Source of the DNA: Castor canadensis | Lineage: Eukaryota > Chordata > Mammalia > Rodentia > Castoridae | Assembly (NCBI RefSeq): GCF_047511655.1 | Contig: NC_133392.1 | Coordinates: 96,465,042 to 96,529,041, forward strand | Direction: 5' to 3' | Length of the DNA: 64,000 nt | Part shown: positions 1 to 11,399 of the stretch, in pieces | How the letters are laid out: the number at the start of each line of letters is the position of its first letter | Numbering within the stretch: position 1 is the first letter of the stretch | Notes under the pieces: model-generated | Told to the model about the DNA's origin: nothing | Seen by the model: only the letters and a program-made list of their open reading frames with translations | The model's database searches: none | Made by a program: the position numbers and the translations under genes

Positions 1-2586
1 GATAATGAGCATTATCAGAATTTATAGACTGATCCTGTCTTTTTGAAGCATAAATATCATTTTATAGGCCTTTATACTATAATTGTTCTTCTGTGACTCT
101 ATTGTAATAGGTAGGCTAAAAGTTTTGAAAATTAAATCAGAGATGCTTCCACCAAATAGCCAGATTTGATTTGTACCAATGTGAATAAATAAACCTAGTC
201 TAAAGACTACAAGATCATTTTTATGAAGTGCTATTTTAAGCTAGGAAGAATTGAAGCAAAATTATTTGAAGATTTCCTACATAGTCTTAATAGTATATAT
301 ATATAGCTTTTAAATTCCTTTGAAAACACAAAATTAAAAAATGCCTACCCTGTCTATAACCTAACACAACTTTTATTAAGTCAATATGATGTGAGAATAT
401 AGCTTTATATGCAATAGATATTGAATGACTATTTTTGAGAAATTTCTAAAATAGATTTTTTTTTCTCTTGTAAGCCAAAATACACAACAAGGAAAGCACA
501 AGTTTATATAAGAAGGAGAAAGGATGTGGCCAGTTTATTTGAAAAGATTTGGCAAGTCATTTTCCTAATAGTGTTTGGGAGGACTTTTTATATGAGTGCT
601 GAAACTGTGAAAATATTGTATATTGTAAAACTGAAAACATTACAGACATCCTGAAAAACATCAAAGTGAAATACAATGCCATTTCAATCACAGAAAGTTA
701 AACATAAGGATTTATATTAATGTAACTTATACAGTTAGTTATAAACATATAATTCTAGACACATATAAGAACAAGTATAAAATAGTGTAATTAAAACATA
801 TATGGATTTAAGAGTCTCACTGAAATTTCACTATTAACTTTTAAAGAGTCTTAAAGCTGCCAGTTCAGCTGTTTAAATAATAGGGAGGCTTGTAATAGGA
901 GCATATTAGGTCATTGTATTACAAAACCTATATTTTGTACCTCTTTTATGTTAGCATTTCTGGGATATTCTGTAAATATTTTATTAAATAGCAGAACCCT
1001 TGCCTTAGTGTTTCTTTTGCTACAGTCTTTTGAAGAGTACAAGTAAATGTACTTGGTTGTGTACGTTAACAATGGAAGCATTTTCAAATACTTAAATCTG
1101 ATTAGCATGCAGCCTGCTTATGGAGACCATTTCATCTCTCAGTCAAAATCCTAGGAATGGTCACAATCAAAGAATGCCTGTGTTAAGAAGTGCTAATTGA
1201 AGTGGGAAGGTGGATTACAGTGAATTTACAGACTAGATGAAACCTCAAGTACTCATGCCATGAAGTATAAGTTAGAACATCTTAAAATTGGTTCCAGTTT
1301 GAAGGCCACTTCTCAAAACTACCTCAAAGGTATTGAAGTACAGCCACATCATCTGTGGACCCATGGGGGTGGTGGTAGATTATGTATGTCACATAGGGTA
1401 CAAGGTTGATATGGATCGATGGTCTCCAGAATGGCTCTGCATTAAATTTTGTGCACATTTCTCTAATGCCTCATCTATACTTCCTTATCTGACCTCCTGA
1501 GTATCTACATTAATTCCAGTCTTCCTGTCGTCAATCTTATTGCTCTTCTCTGTTGGAAAGTCCTCTCTGTTGTCTATTGCCTACCCCTGTCTAACCATTA
1601 TTCAAAGATTCAATCAAAAGATCACCCTTCCCAAGCTACCCTAGTAAAAAATTTTCCTAACCACTTCTTATCTCCCTGCCTTACTTTCTTTTTCCTTTTC
1701 TCCCCACTTCCTTCACGTGCTGTGTTGCTTTGGTTAGGAAAGGCATTATAAATATGGTTTGTTTTTAGAGTATACAATATTACTTTATATTTCCCTTTGC
1801 AGCCCTTTAAAAATGTAAAATGTTGAATTCCAACTTTTAATCACTGCAGCCATTATTAGCAGTTTTTGCTTATATCTACATGTGCACTCAACAAGCATTC
1901 AGAAATGGTGATGAAAATTTCATGTTAAACACTTCCTAAAATAAAAACTATGTCAGACACTTTTACAAATTATCTCATTGAAAATTTGCAACCCCTACAG
2001 GTTCCACATTGTATAGAGAAGGAACATCTGCTGGAGGCAAAATTGACCCTTCTCCATCATTTACCACCTGTTCAGCCATGGATACCTCTTTCTACCATCT
2101 TTTAACCTTGGTTTTGAAATAAACTGGAGAAAATAACAGCCAAAATTCACACACAGCAATAGATGTGAAAATGATCTCTACATTTCAAAGTGCTATTCAA
2201 ATATCAGGTATTAGAATCTCTCCCAAAAGACTACCTTCAATTTTTCACATCATTAACTTTCTCAAATGTAAATTAGAGATGGTTGAAACTTGTCCCTATA
2301 GCAAGGTCACTATCATCTTTTCATGTTGTTCTTATGTGAGAGAAAAAAGGACTGAGATGGAGATAGAAAGAAAGGAATCACACACAGCCTCTGTCATGAC
2401 ATGCATACATTTTGGGTATGTTTTATCTCCTTTCCTTAGGGTGGTCAATATGTTTAAATTTCTTTTATGCAGTTTTTAAAGCTACCAAAAAACAGGCACC
2501 TGGTCTGTGATAGGGACAGAATGTTTCAAAATGGCAAAAACAAATATCTACTGGGAAAAAAAACTTTTAGAACACAGTATGGATAG
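1..2586. other. Intergenic DNA, nothing recognised
   Basis: AT-rich, no gene. A faint MIR-like stretch at about 1930-2015 is too weak to call. The 104-codon frame at 2165-2479 has no start context, domain or splice signals. Confidence 0.7.
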
Positions 2587-2676
2587 GACTGGGGGATGGC
2601 TCAAGTGATAAAGCAGCACCTGCCTAATAAGCACAAGGTCCTAAGTTCAAATCCAAGAATCACCAAAAACACTATG
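2587..2676 (+). mobile_element. ID-type tRNA-derived SINE
   Basis: GACTGGGGGATGGCTCAAG (A box) with CCTGCCTAATAAGCACAAGG and GTTCAAATCCAA (B box), ending in an A-rich tail. Both internal RNA polymerase III promoter boxes are recognisable. Confidence 0.8.
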
Positions 2677-3169
2677 GAAAAGGCTGTAATTTTCTGGTGG
2701 GAAAAAATAAAAAGAAAGTCCAAGACTGGATCACCAGAACCATAAAGGTTTGGGAAACTGGGCCCCTGGGCCCTTCCAGGGGTGGGAGGTGTACTGCAAG
2801 GTGAAGCAGAAAAAATAGAAACAAGGGACCAATTACATTTTGGGAAATATAATGATATGTGAAAGGATAGCTAATGACAAGTTTCTAGTTGGAGAAATGG
2901 ATGAGAAACATTTGAAAATGGTGTAACTCTAGCATATTTATTGAAATCCCTACACATCTTTGAAATTGAGAAACATTTTCCCCCTTCCTCCTACTCACAT
3001 ACTCTTTTACACAATGTAGTGGTATTGTGTAAACCAATGTAAGAATCAAGATGGCATCGAGTTTATCATTGTGTAGTATGGGAAAGGAGACTAGCTGGGG
3101 TAGAGACATCAGAAGTCACAAATGACAGTGAGTGGAATACATTTGCACATCATTAAGTGGCCTTAGAAA

Positions 3170-3300
3170 CTGGACTTGACCTAGCATCCTGTAATTATAA
3201 TTAATGTAACCTTGGGGAAATCTTTTATCCTTTCTGAGACACTGATCCATCAGTAATTCCGGATGATAATTTCCACATTAAGAGACTGTTGTCTAAATCA
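3170..3300 (+). mobile_element. MIR SINE relic
   Basis: CTTGGGGAAATCTTTTATCC TTTCTGAGACACTG ... GATGATAATTTCCACATTAA matches the MIR core (the ...GGGCAAGTTACTTAACCTCT... series), diverged. Confidence 0.55.
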
Positions 3301-3318
3301 AATGCAAACATAGGCAAA

Positions 3319-3366
3319 CAGATGATAGGTAGATAATAGACAGACAGACAGACAGATAGATAGATG
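3319..3366. repeat. GATA/GACA microsatellite
   Basis: Imperfect tetranucleotide run GATAGGTAGATAATAGACAG (ACAG)n(ATAG)n. Confidence 0.9.
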
Positions 3367-3835
3367 GCTAATGAAGAGTTTTATGAATACACTCAGTATA
3401 CTCCAGTCTCCTATGACTTTTTGTCCTCTATGAATTAAATAAATTTTAAAATTCCACTTTTTCCCTTGATGATGCCTTCCAGTAACAATGAGGAATATTC
3501 CCCAGAATAAAAGTTAAGGACACAGCTGTAGGTATCCTAACTTGATAACTGTGAACTTGGTGACCCATCCAAATTTGAGCATTCTTTGCCCTGCATCTGG
3601 TTGTGTATTTCCACTTTAACAGTGAACTGGGTAGAACAACCCATGTCAGGTTCTATGACACCAGAAGAGGCAAGTGATGTATCTCTCCATCTTTGTAGAA
3701 ATATATAAGGTTCTGCTCTCAGCTTCATTCAAGATAAAAAATGATCCAATAAACTAGTTTAGGTTAAAGTGATATTAAATGGCCATATTCTAATGCACAA
3801 ACATTTTTGAAAGGTATGAGTAAAGTAAAATTATA

Positions 3836-3962
3836 ATAACAGGCAACATTTACTGAGCACTTCCTGTGTGACAGACACTATTTCAAGAACCATTTGTCTA
3901 TTGTAGTATTTAACTTCATAGGCAAATCTACTTTTCACATCCCCATTATGAAAGTAAAATAG
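3836..3962 (-). mobile_element. MIR SINE relic, antisense
   Basis: GGCAACATTTACTGAGCACT TCCTGTGTGACAGACACTAT and CACATCCCCATTATG follow the antisense MIR consensus. Confidence 0.65.
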
Positions 3963-4169
3963 CAAACAAATTTAAATATGTTTTCTAAAAATCTAATGCT
4001 ACCCATATTCTCATGACTTTGGGTAGCTAACTAATATTTCTGAGCTTAAAACCTCCATATCTGTTTAAAATCCCTCAAAACTGGTGGAATTTATGACTCA
4101 CAGAATGAGGTCCACATTTCAGTAAGCCCACAGTAATTAGTTTCTCCATCTCTGTTTCATAAACACATC

Positions 4170-4480
4170 AAAGGTTCATCTACTTCTTGGCATCCTCTTC
4201 CCATGCAATCACTTTGTCAACTGTCACTCATTTCCAGAACCAAATCCAGCATAACTTTCACAGTAAAGATTTCTGAGACTGCATTTCAGACTAGGTTAAC
4301 TTCACCTGTCAGAACCACCTCTCCTCTATGCAACACTAACAAGTCCTTACAAATCAATAATAATTTGTACAATTGTTTACTCCATGTTTTCCCATAAACA
4401 AGAAAATCCCTAAGGATAAGAGTATGTCTGCTTTTTCTTACTTTCACCGTTATTCTATTTCCTGTGACAACACACACATA
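4170..4480 (+). mobile_element. LINE-2-like 3' end relic
   Basis: A run from a pyrimidine-rich stretch with TCACCTGTCAGAACCACCTC to AATAATTTGTACAATTGTTT and a GGATAAGAGTATGTCTG end resembles L2 3' sequence. Strongly diverged. Confidence 0.4.
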
Positions 4481-5084
4481 TGCAGAACTGTGATACTTAA
4501 TTTTAGCACCAACTAGACTGTAGTAGAGAATACCTAGAGAGTTGGCAAGGCATTCTTTCTGGATATATCTGTGAGAGCATTTCCAGAGTCTGGCATGTGA
4601 ATTGATGGATTGAGTTGGGAAGGTCTTCTCTCAGTGGCAATAGGCACCATTCAATCAGGTGAGATGCAAATAGAACAAAAAGACAGAGGAAAGACCAATT
4701 CTTTTCCACCTAGAGGTAGGACACCCTTCTTCTGCCCTTATAAGTTCCAGGTTCTTTGGAACTGTACCATTACCCCATCACACACACTTTCACAGGCTTT
4801 TTGCTTCAGACTGAGAATTAAATCATTGGTTTCTTCTGAGACTTTCAGAAGTAGGCTAAGCCATGACACTGGCATCCCAGGTTCTCCAGCCTGTGATGGG
4901 ATGTCACAGCCTCTATTGTCACATAGGTCAATTCCCTCAGCAATCCCCTTCCCATATGCTTTTAGTGAAATGTGTCCTATTGGTCCTACCTCTAAACAAT
5001 TTGTTCTCAAGTATTTTCAAAACTCACCTGGACTCTGGCTCCAATGTGCCCCTCAAAAATCATTTTTAAACTTTTTGTAATGTC

Positions 5085-5905
5085 TTTAATTGGCACATAG
5101 TAATCATACATATTTATAAAGTATTTTGGGATATTTCAACATGTATACAAGATTTAATGATCAGATCAGAATAATTGGTATATCCCTCATTTCAAACACA
5201 CATTGTCTCTTAGCACACTGAAAGCATTTTAAATTATCTCACTACCTATCTTAAACTACACAATTGTTGCCAACAATATAGGTTTCCTACAATGCTAAAA
5301 AACATTGGAAGTTACTCTTCCAACTGTACCCTTGTACCCATTAGCCATTCTTTCTCTATATTACCCTTACCATTTCCAGTCTCTGTGACCACTATTCTAC
5401 TTTCTACTTCTGTGACATCAATAGTTTTAGCTTCCACATACAAGCAATGAACTAGTGAGAAGGTCAGGTAGAGATGAATCAATTTGGGTTGTAACACACT
5501 TGTGCATGGAAGCAATGCTAGGAATCTCTCTGTGTAGCTATCCTTATCTCAGCAAAAACGCTTTGTCTTTCTTATTATTGCTTATGTCTTCTCAAAAATT
5601 CTCCAATTTTTCAACAAAACTGGAGAAAAGGGCAGAACAGGTTCTGCCTGGAAGTGAGAGAGGGTGGGGGCAGAGGGAGGGGGTGGGGGGCAGTGGGGGG
5701 GAGAAATGTCCCAAACATTGTATGCACATATGAATAAATGAATAATAAAAAAAGAACATGCAGTATTTGTTTTTCTATACCTGGTTTACTCTACTTAATG
5801 TGATGTCTTCCAGTTGTATCACTGTTGTTGCGAACAACAGAATTGTGCTCCACTTTATGGCTGAATACTATTCTGTTATGTTTCTATAACACATTTTTAA
5901 AGATA
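5085..5905 (-). mobile_element. Old LINE-1 (L1M-type) 3' region, antisense, split by a younger L1 tail
   Basis: Left part 5085-5460 and right part 5753-5905. The wording (TTATAAAGTATTTTGGGATATTTCAAC..., TATCCCTCATTTCAAACAC, TTTTAGCTTCCACATACAAG, AACATGCAGTATTTGTTTTTCTATACCTGG, TATGGCTGAATACTATTCTG) follows the antisense of mammalian-wide L1 3' ends as I remember them. The two parts are contiguous in that consensus. It is moderately diverged. Confidence 0.75.
5487..5752 (+). mobile_element. Young LINE-1 3' UTR tail, sense, nested in an older antisense L1
   Basis: This is the sense-strand form of the same 3' UTR: GTGCATGGAAGCAATGCTAG, then TAGCTATCCTTATCTCAGC, then a G-rich tract at 5658-5702 and an A-rich tail ending at about 5752. 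The old L1 sequence to its left (ending about 5460) continues on its right (AGAACATGCAG...), so it inserted into that element. The 25 bases before 5487 may also belong to it. Confidence 0.8.
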
Positions 5906-5984
5906 CTTTTTTCTAAAATACAATCTGGATAAGTTAATTTTCTGCTGAAAACATTTCAGTGAACTATTTATGTGTCTTCAAAAT

Positions 5985-6290
5985 ATTGTTTCAAACTTTC
6001 TTTCTTGCCCACGTCAACTTCTCACTCCAACTTCTCACTATGCTACACAAAGCTCACTTCCCTACAACTGTCTCGCATTTCATGGGTCTTTCTTTTTTGC
6101 CTGCTTGGATTACTTTTCTCACTGCGGGAATATAGCTAACACCTATTAAATCTTAAGAAATGTATGTCAATTCTTTTAGAAAGCTTTCTCTTACTCATTC
6201 ATACCCCTTACTGCATTCTCCAGGGTTCAATGATGGCATCATGCCTCATAAGCAGTATAAAATTTTCATATTGCATTTTCATTGTCTGTT
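5985..6290 (+). mobile_element. LINE-2-like 3' region relic
   Basis: The order CTCACTCCAACTTCTCACTA ... AATCTTAAGAAATGTATGTC ... GAAAGCTTTCTCTTACTC recalls L2 3' ends. Weak. Confidence 0.35.
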
Positions 6291-7944
6291 AAAACTAAGG
6301 TAGGGAAAATCAAGTTTGGTTAGAACAATTCCAAAATCAAACTGGCTAGGAAACAAACAAACAAAAAAGAAAAAACAGTTTTTTCACTGTTTTCTGTTTT
6401 GTTTGGTTTCCAATATTTCAGTCCTCCTCCAATATCAGTTTAAGAGAAAATCCAGACATCACAAGTACTGACTGAGAATTGTGGTTTAGTTTTGGTTTCA
6501 CAATGAAACATTTGTAATAAAAACCTCTTAATGGTATGATGATGCCTACAGGAACTATAAAAACACTGAGGTCCCCAAAGGTATTTTGTTTTAAGTTATA
6601 AATTGTTGGTTTTTGAGATAAAAGCTTTAAAAGCTTCAAAAATGATTTCAGCTACTTCCTGCATTTTAGAACTACAGACAACATTCCAACCTTAACTGTG
6701 TTTTTCTGCATTAATGGAACCTCACAGGAATGTCCACAGAAGTGAGTGCTGGTTTGTGGGAGCACCAAACTCGACCCCTCCTTCTGTCATAGAAATCACA
6801 TACTACTTTCAAGGAATTGATCTGAGAGAAGAGGGAAAGGGGGAGGGAAAGAGAGAGATGAAGATAAATAGGGAGAAGAAATGCTTCCTTCCATCTGCAT
6901 GATTTTCTATTTAATCTGTATTTTATGATTAATAGAGTTAAATATTTGAAGTGTGAAAAAAAGACATCTGCATTGTTTCACCTTAACCTGTCTTTTCAAT
7001 GTCTTCATGAGCAGTATTATGGCCAACTTTACTATTTCCCCTATTATGCTGTTTTTATATCTACAAAGAGATTAATAGGGTTGAGGATATATTAAGTATA
7101 TTTAAATTAAGAAGGTTCACATATACTACTGCAAATTACACCGATAGTTTAATTGGATACATAATATATATTTTTCTTATGTAAAATATGAAAGGGAACA
7201 TCTGTTTAAATGCAGAATTCACAGGAATCTATTGCCAAGATAGAAATGTATGGACAGGATAATTTCTGAAGAAAAAATGCCTTAAAAGTGAAAAAAGTAC
7301 CCATTTTTAGAAATCGTCTCAGTTTCCTGAATTTTGTATTACATAATATGTACCACATATTTCTGCATTGGCTCAATAAAATAAAATACATAAAAATTCA
7401 AACATAAGCCTAGAATGTAGAAGACTTCAGTAAATATGATTTCTCCCTTCAGATTTTGAAATTGTAATATTACTAAATATTTTATAATCATTTTATGCTT
7501 TCAGTCATATTCATATAATTATGTTTATATACTATTTTTAGCAGAAAAGAAAATGTAGCTCTTAAACTGAAGTTATTTGCTCATCTGGGTACAAGATGTT
7601 TAATGTCCTAAGCATATTTTAAATTTTTTATCTACCCAGTACTTAACATGGCAAATGGTAAGAAAACTACTATCTTTTCTACAAAAAAAAATTATAGATA
7701 TATTATCTTGGGCACAGTATGAGGAATCTATGGTGCATAGGAAAAGAAGGGGAGAAGTTTACATTTCCTAACTGGGGAGTATGTCTTGCAGCCTTTGAAA
7801 GGTTGATAGGAAATTTCACCTTGCAGAAACTCAGGAATTGAATTTCCTAATCTGTACAGTGAGGATAACACTATACAAACTGTCTGCTATTTTTTCTTTT
7901 TTCTTCTTTCGATCATAACCCAAAGCAAGAGGGTTGTAGAATAT
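6291..7944. other. Intergenic DNA, nothing recognised
   Basis: AT-rich, with short purine patches (6825-6870) and no element or gene I can name. Confidence 0.65.
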
Positions 7945-8720
7945 TTTTAAATGAATTTATTGAGGTAAATTTGAAATGAATATTAAACTGAATATATATA
8001 AATTTTCATTTCAATATATTATTACATATATATTACATATATCCTTGAGAAGCCTCCTCTACAACCAAGATAGTGAAAATCTCCATCAATGCCATCATCA
8101 CCAAAGTTTATCAATGACCCTCTGCAGTCCCCTTACCTCCTGCCCTTCCCAGTCCCCTGAGCAACAAAAAATCTTATTTTTGTCACTTTAAGTTAGTTTG
8201 TACTTTCCAAAGTTTTATTTAAATTAGGCATCATTTACTCTTTATTGTCTGTATTCATTCATTCAGTTAATAATTTTAAGATCCACTCACACAATTATAT
8301 TTTATTTCTATTGTATGACTACTCCAAACTGTTTATACTTTTACGTATTGAAAGACATCTGGGTTATACTGAGTTTTTGGATATTACAAATGAAGTTTTA
8401 GCGAACATTATTAAACAACTTTCATATGTGAAAGGGCTTTGCCTCACCTTGAATAAACATCTAGGTATGAAATGAATTATATAGCAGGTGTATAATACGT
8501 TTTAATTGATCTGAGCAATCTGCTTCCCAAAGTGATTGCATATTTTCCTTTCTCACCAGCAGTTTGAGAATTCCAGTGATATCAAATCATTGCCAATCTT
8601 AGCTGGCAATCAATGCTTTTCATTTTCAATAAAGTAATAGATATGCAATAGTGTTACACTGTGCTTCTGTAAGTTTTTTAATTAAGTTTTTAAAAATTTG
8701 AATTAACATGTAGTTTTATT
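7945..8720 (-). mobile_element. Old LINE-1 (L1M-type) 3' region, antisense
   Basis: It starts with the TTTATTGAGGTAAATTTGAA type of L1 3' end and passes through the region before the ORF2 stop (TACGTATTGAAAGACATCTGGGTT..., GAGTTTTTGGATATTACAAATG). It ends with CTTCCCAAAGTGATTGCATA and CTCACCAGCAGTTTGAGA, the usual antisense of the L1 ORF2 Cys-rich segment. It is diverged and full of stops. Confidence 0.7.
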
Positions 8721-8789
8721 TTGAAGTTTAACTACATAATGTATTGACATGGTTTTGTTGTCTTATTTGGGATTAACTCAGCTTTTTAA

Positions 8790-9345
8790 AATCCTAGGTT
8801 CATATTTTTCTTCAATTTGAGTGTTTTCAAACATTATTGCTTCAAATGATTTTTCCAGTACTTCAAGTACTGTTCTCTCCTTTCATGACTACAATGATAC
8901 GAATGTTATCTCTGTTATTCTTGTCCAACAGATAGCTTTTTCAGTCTCTTTTATTTCTGTTGCACAGATTGGGTAAATCCTATTGATTTGTTCTAAAGTT
9001 CACTGATTCTATCCCCTGTCATCTCTACTCTAATATGGAGCCCATTCAGTGACATTTTTAGTTCTTAGATCTTTCAGTTCTAAAATTTCTATTTGATTCT
9101 TCTTTATAACTTCTTTCTTTGGTGATACTTTTAAATTTTTCCCTGTGTTTCAAAGGAATTTGAAATTACTGAAGCATTTTTATGGCTACTTTTTAAATTT
9201 TTGTGAGATAATATCAACATCTAATTCATTTTTAAGTTAGCGTCTTGACTATATATTCTCATGTGGTCCTTCTATTTCTTATATAAATGAGTGTTTTATA
9301 ATGTTATGGACATGTATGACATTATATTATGAGATAATCCTCTTC
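8790..9345 (-). mobile_element. Old LINE-1 ORF1-region fragment (L1M/HAL1-like), antisense
   Basis: The + strand reads TCTGTTATTCTTGTCCAACAG, TTCACTGATTCTATCCCCTG, AGTTCTAAAATTTCTATTTG and GAAGCATTTTTATGGCTACT. This series follows the antisense coiled-coil part of ORF1 in old mammalian L1 or HAL1 elements. Whether it joins the fragment at 7945-8720 as one deleted element or is a separate HAL1 copy is unclear. Confidence 0.6.
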
Positions 9346-10330
9346 AATATTTTTGGGAGACTCCCATACAGGTGTAATGCTAAGGCCATTTGAATGCACA
9401 TTTGGGCTCAACTTCTCCTGCCCTGCTGATACTCTCCTATAAATATGAGGTGCTGACTTATGCTGCTTCACTGAAGCCAGCTGGGTGACAGTTCAAGTTT
9501 CCTTGGACGTGCTGACATCTTCCCATCAAATGTAGTATATGCATTCGTACTGCCTCATTACCTCTTAGTGGAAGTGTGACATCAGCCCCCCTTTGGGCTG
9601 TGTTGACACTTAGGAGGTAGGAAGAGAAGGCCTCACACCTACATTGCTTTATTGCTGCAGATCTAAAGTGAGTGGATGCTCAACCCCCTACTTGGCCCCA
9701 CAGATACCGGTGGAAGGAAGGTGAGGGAAGCAGAGTATTAACCAGACCTGTCTCCACTAGTGCTTTCCACCTCCTGGGGTGGATACTCAGTAATACACCA
9801 AAGTCTGCTTGCCAGCTGCACTGTTAGAGAGCTATTTTCAGAAATAGTGTGACTAGCCCTACTTCAAACCATGTCCATCTCATTGCTGCCTGTGGGTATG
9901 GGAGTTCTACTTCCAGTTGAGCCTCAGTGACCCCAGAGGAGGGAGAATGTGAAATCCACATTAGAACTTTCGTGCACCCTTTGTTTAGCTGTATTAACAC
10001 TAATTTAGGCAGGGATTCAACTCCTCACCCATAATAGAGAGACAGATGTGAATTCTAGTGGAGACTACAGTGTCTCGTTGTTGAGTGAAGAGTGGAGACT
10101 CAGCCAGGCACTACAACTCCCTAGTCAACACTTCTCACCAGGAAGTTGATGGATGATATGGATGATGAGTTCCCGGTTCCACCTGCTAATACCAGATAGT
10201 GGATTGCAGTAGAAGATCAACTCATTTCCTGCTCCACTAAAGTCCAATGTCTTGAAAAACATTGCTTTTTGTCTGTAGTATTTCTGGCAAGAGGGTAAGC
10301 CTCTTCTCTGGTTATTCCATCTTACCTGGA
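9346..10330 (-). mobile_element. GC-richer block, possibly the 5' UTR of the old antisense L1
   Basis: About 1 kb of clearly more GC-rich sequence sits directly beyond the ORF1-like fragment, where an antisense L1 5' UTR would lie. I recognise no specific motif. The call rests on position and base composition, and an unrelated LTR or unique sequence is possible. Confidence 0.35.
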
Positions 10331-10879
10331 TATAGGAGTCTGAAATAAATCTTTTATATTGATTAATGAGATTGATGATCTTTTTGAAAAGATCACTTTG
10401 AGTTGTTCTAAATTATTCACAGCATCCACTATTACTAAGATGCAGTCATATGTGATAGCTAGACTACATTAAATTTTAGAATTAAAAAGAAAAAGACAAT
10501 GAATTACCATGCTATCTTCTCATAATTTTGGATTTTAAATTTTGCAGTGCTCCTCATGAAAATCCAACCTATGCTAAACTGACATTTCAGTTCTACAGTT
10601 TAGTATTATTTTTAAATGAAAACAAAAATAATAAAATAAGAATGGAGAGATACTAATTCAAATAGATATGTGAAATTATCACTTATGTGCACCTGTCAAT
10701 AAAATTTATAGTTAACAGCATTGCAACAATGTAAGCTTCTTAATTGTGTTAATTATACTGTAGTTATATAAGAGTTTAATTAGAATAAGCAATGTGAGGG
10801 GAGTATATAAGCTTTCTTTACTATTTTTATAGCTCCTTTTACATCACAATTCATCTCAAAGTGAAAGATAATTTTTAAA

Positions 10880-11160
10880 ATCCAGTTGACTACATCATTC
10901 TTATTATCAGAGTCAATGACTAAAAGTGTCAGAGTCATTTCCATCCTCAATTCCACTCCCTTACTCAACCAGTCACCAAAACATGCCATTTTTACCTCTA
11001 CTTGCACACTATTTGATCAAGTTCTCATTAGTTCTAGCTTGAATAATTACAATGGCCTCTGCATCAGCTTCCTGCTTCTATGCCTAAGAAGAAACAACTA
11101 ACATAAGTGAATCCATCAGTGATTTGGCTAAAAACTCACTCAATCACTTGACATTCACTT
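10880..11160 (-). mobile_element. Antisense relic of the same ancient repeat
   Basis: CTTGAATAATTACAATGGCC TCTGCATCAGCTTCCTGCTT is the antisense of the block that in the sense copies lies after the GATCACTCTG segment. Confidence 0.4.
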
Positions 11161-11260
11161 TGCTCTTCTGGATCACTGTACTCAATTGTAAAATCAAAAT
11201 AATCAAAGCTGAATGTTTCCTCCACAGAGTGACTATTGAATATAAATTTATAATAGATGG

Positions 11261-11352
11261 TGGTAGTGATAGATGATAGATAGGTGAATAAAGATAGATA
11301 GGTAAGAGATAGATAGATAGATGATAGATGATAGATAGATGATAATGAGAGA
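11261..11352. repeat. GATA/GATAGATG microsatellite
   Basis: About 90 bases of interrupted GATA units. Confidence 0.9.
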
Positions 11353-11399
11353 TGATTTATAGATTTTAGAATCTGAAAATTAGCTGTATATTAAAATGA

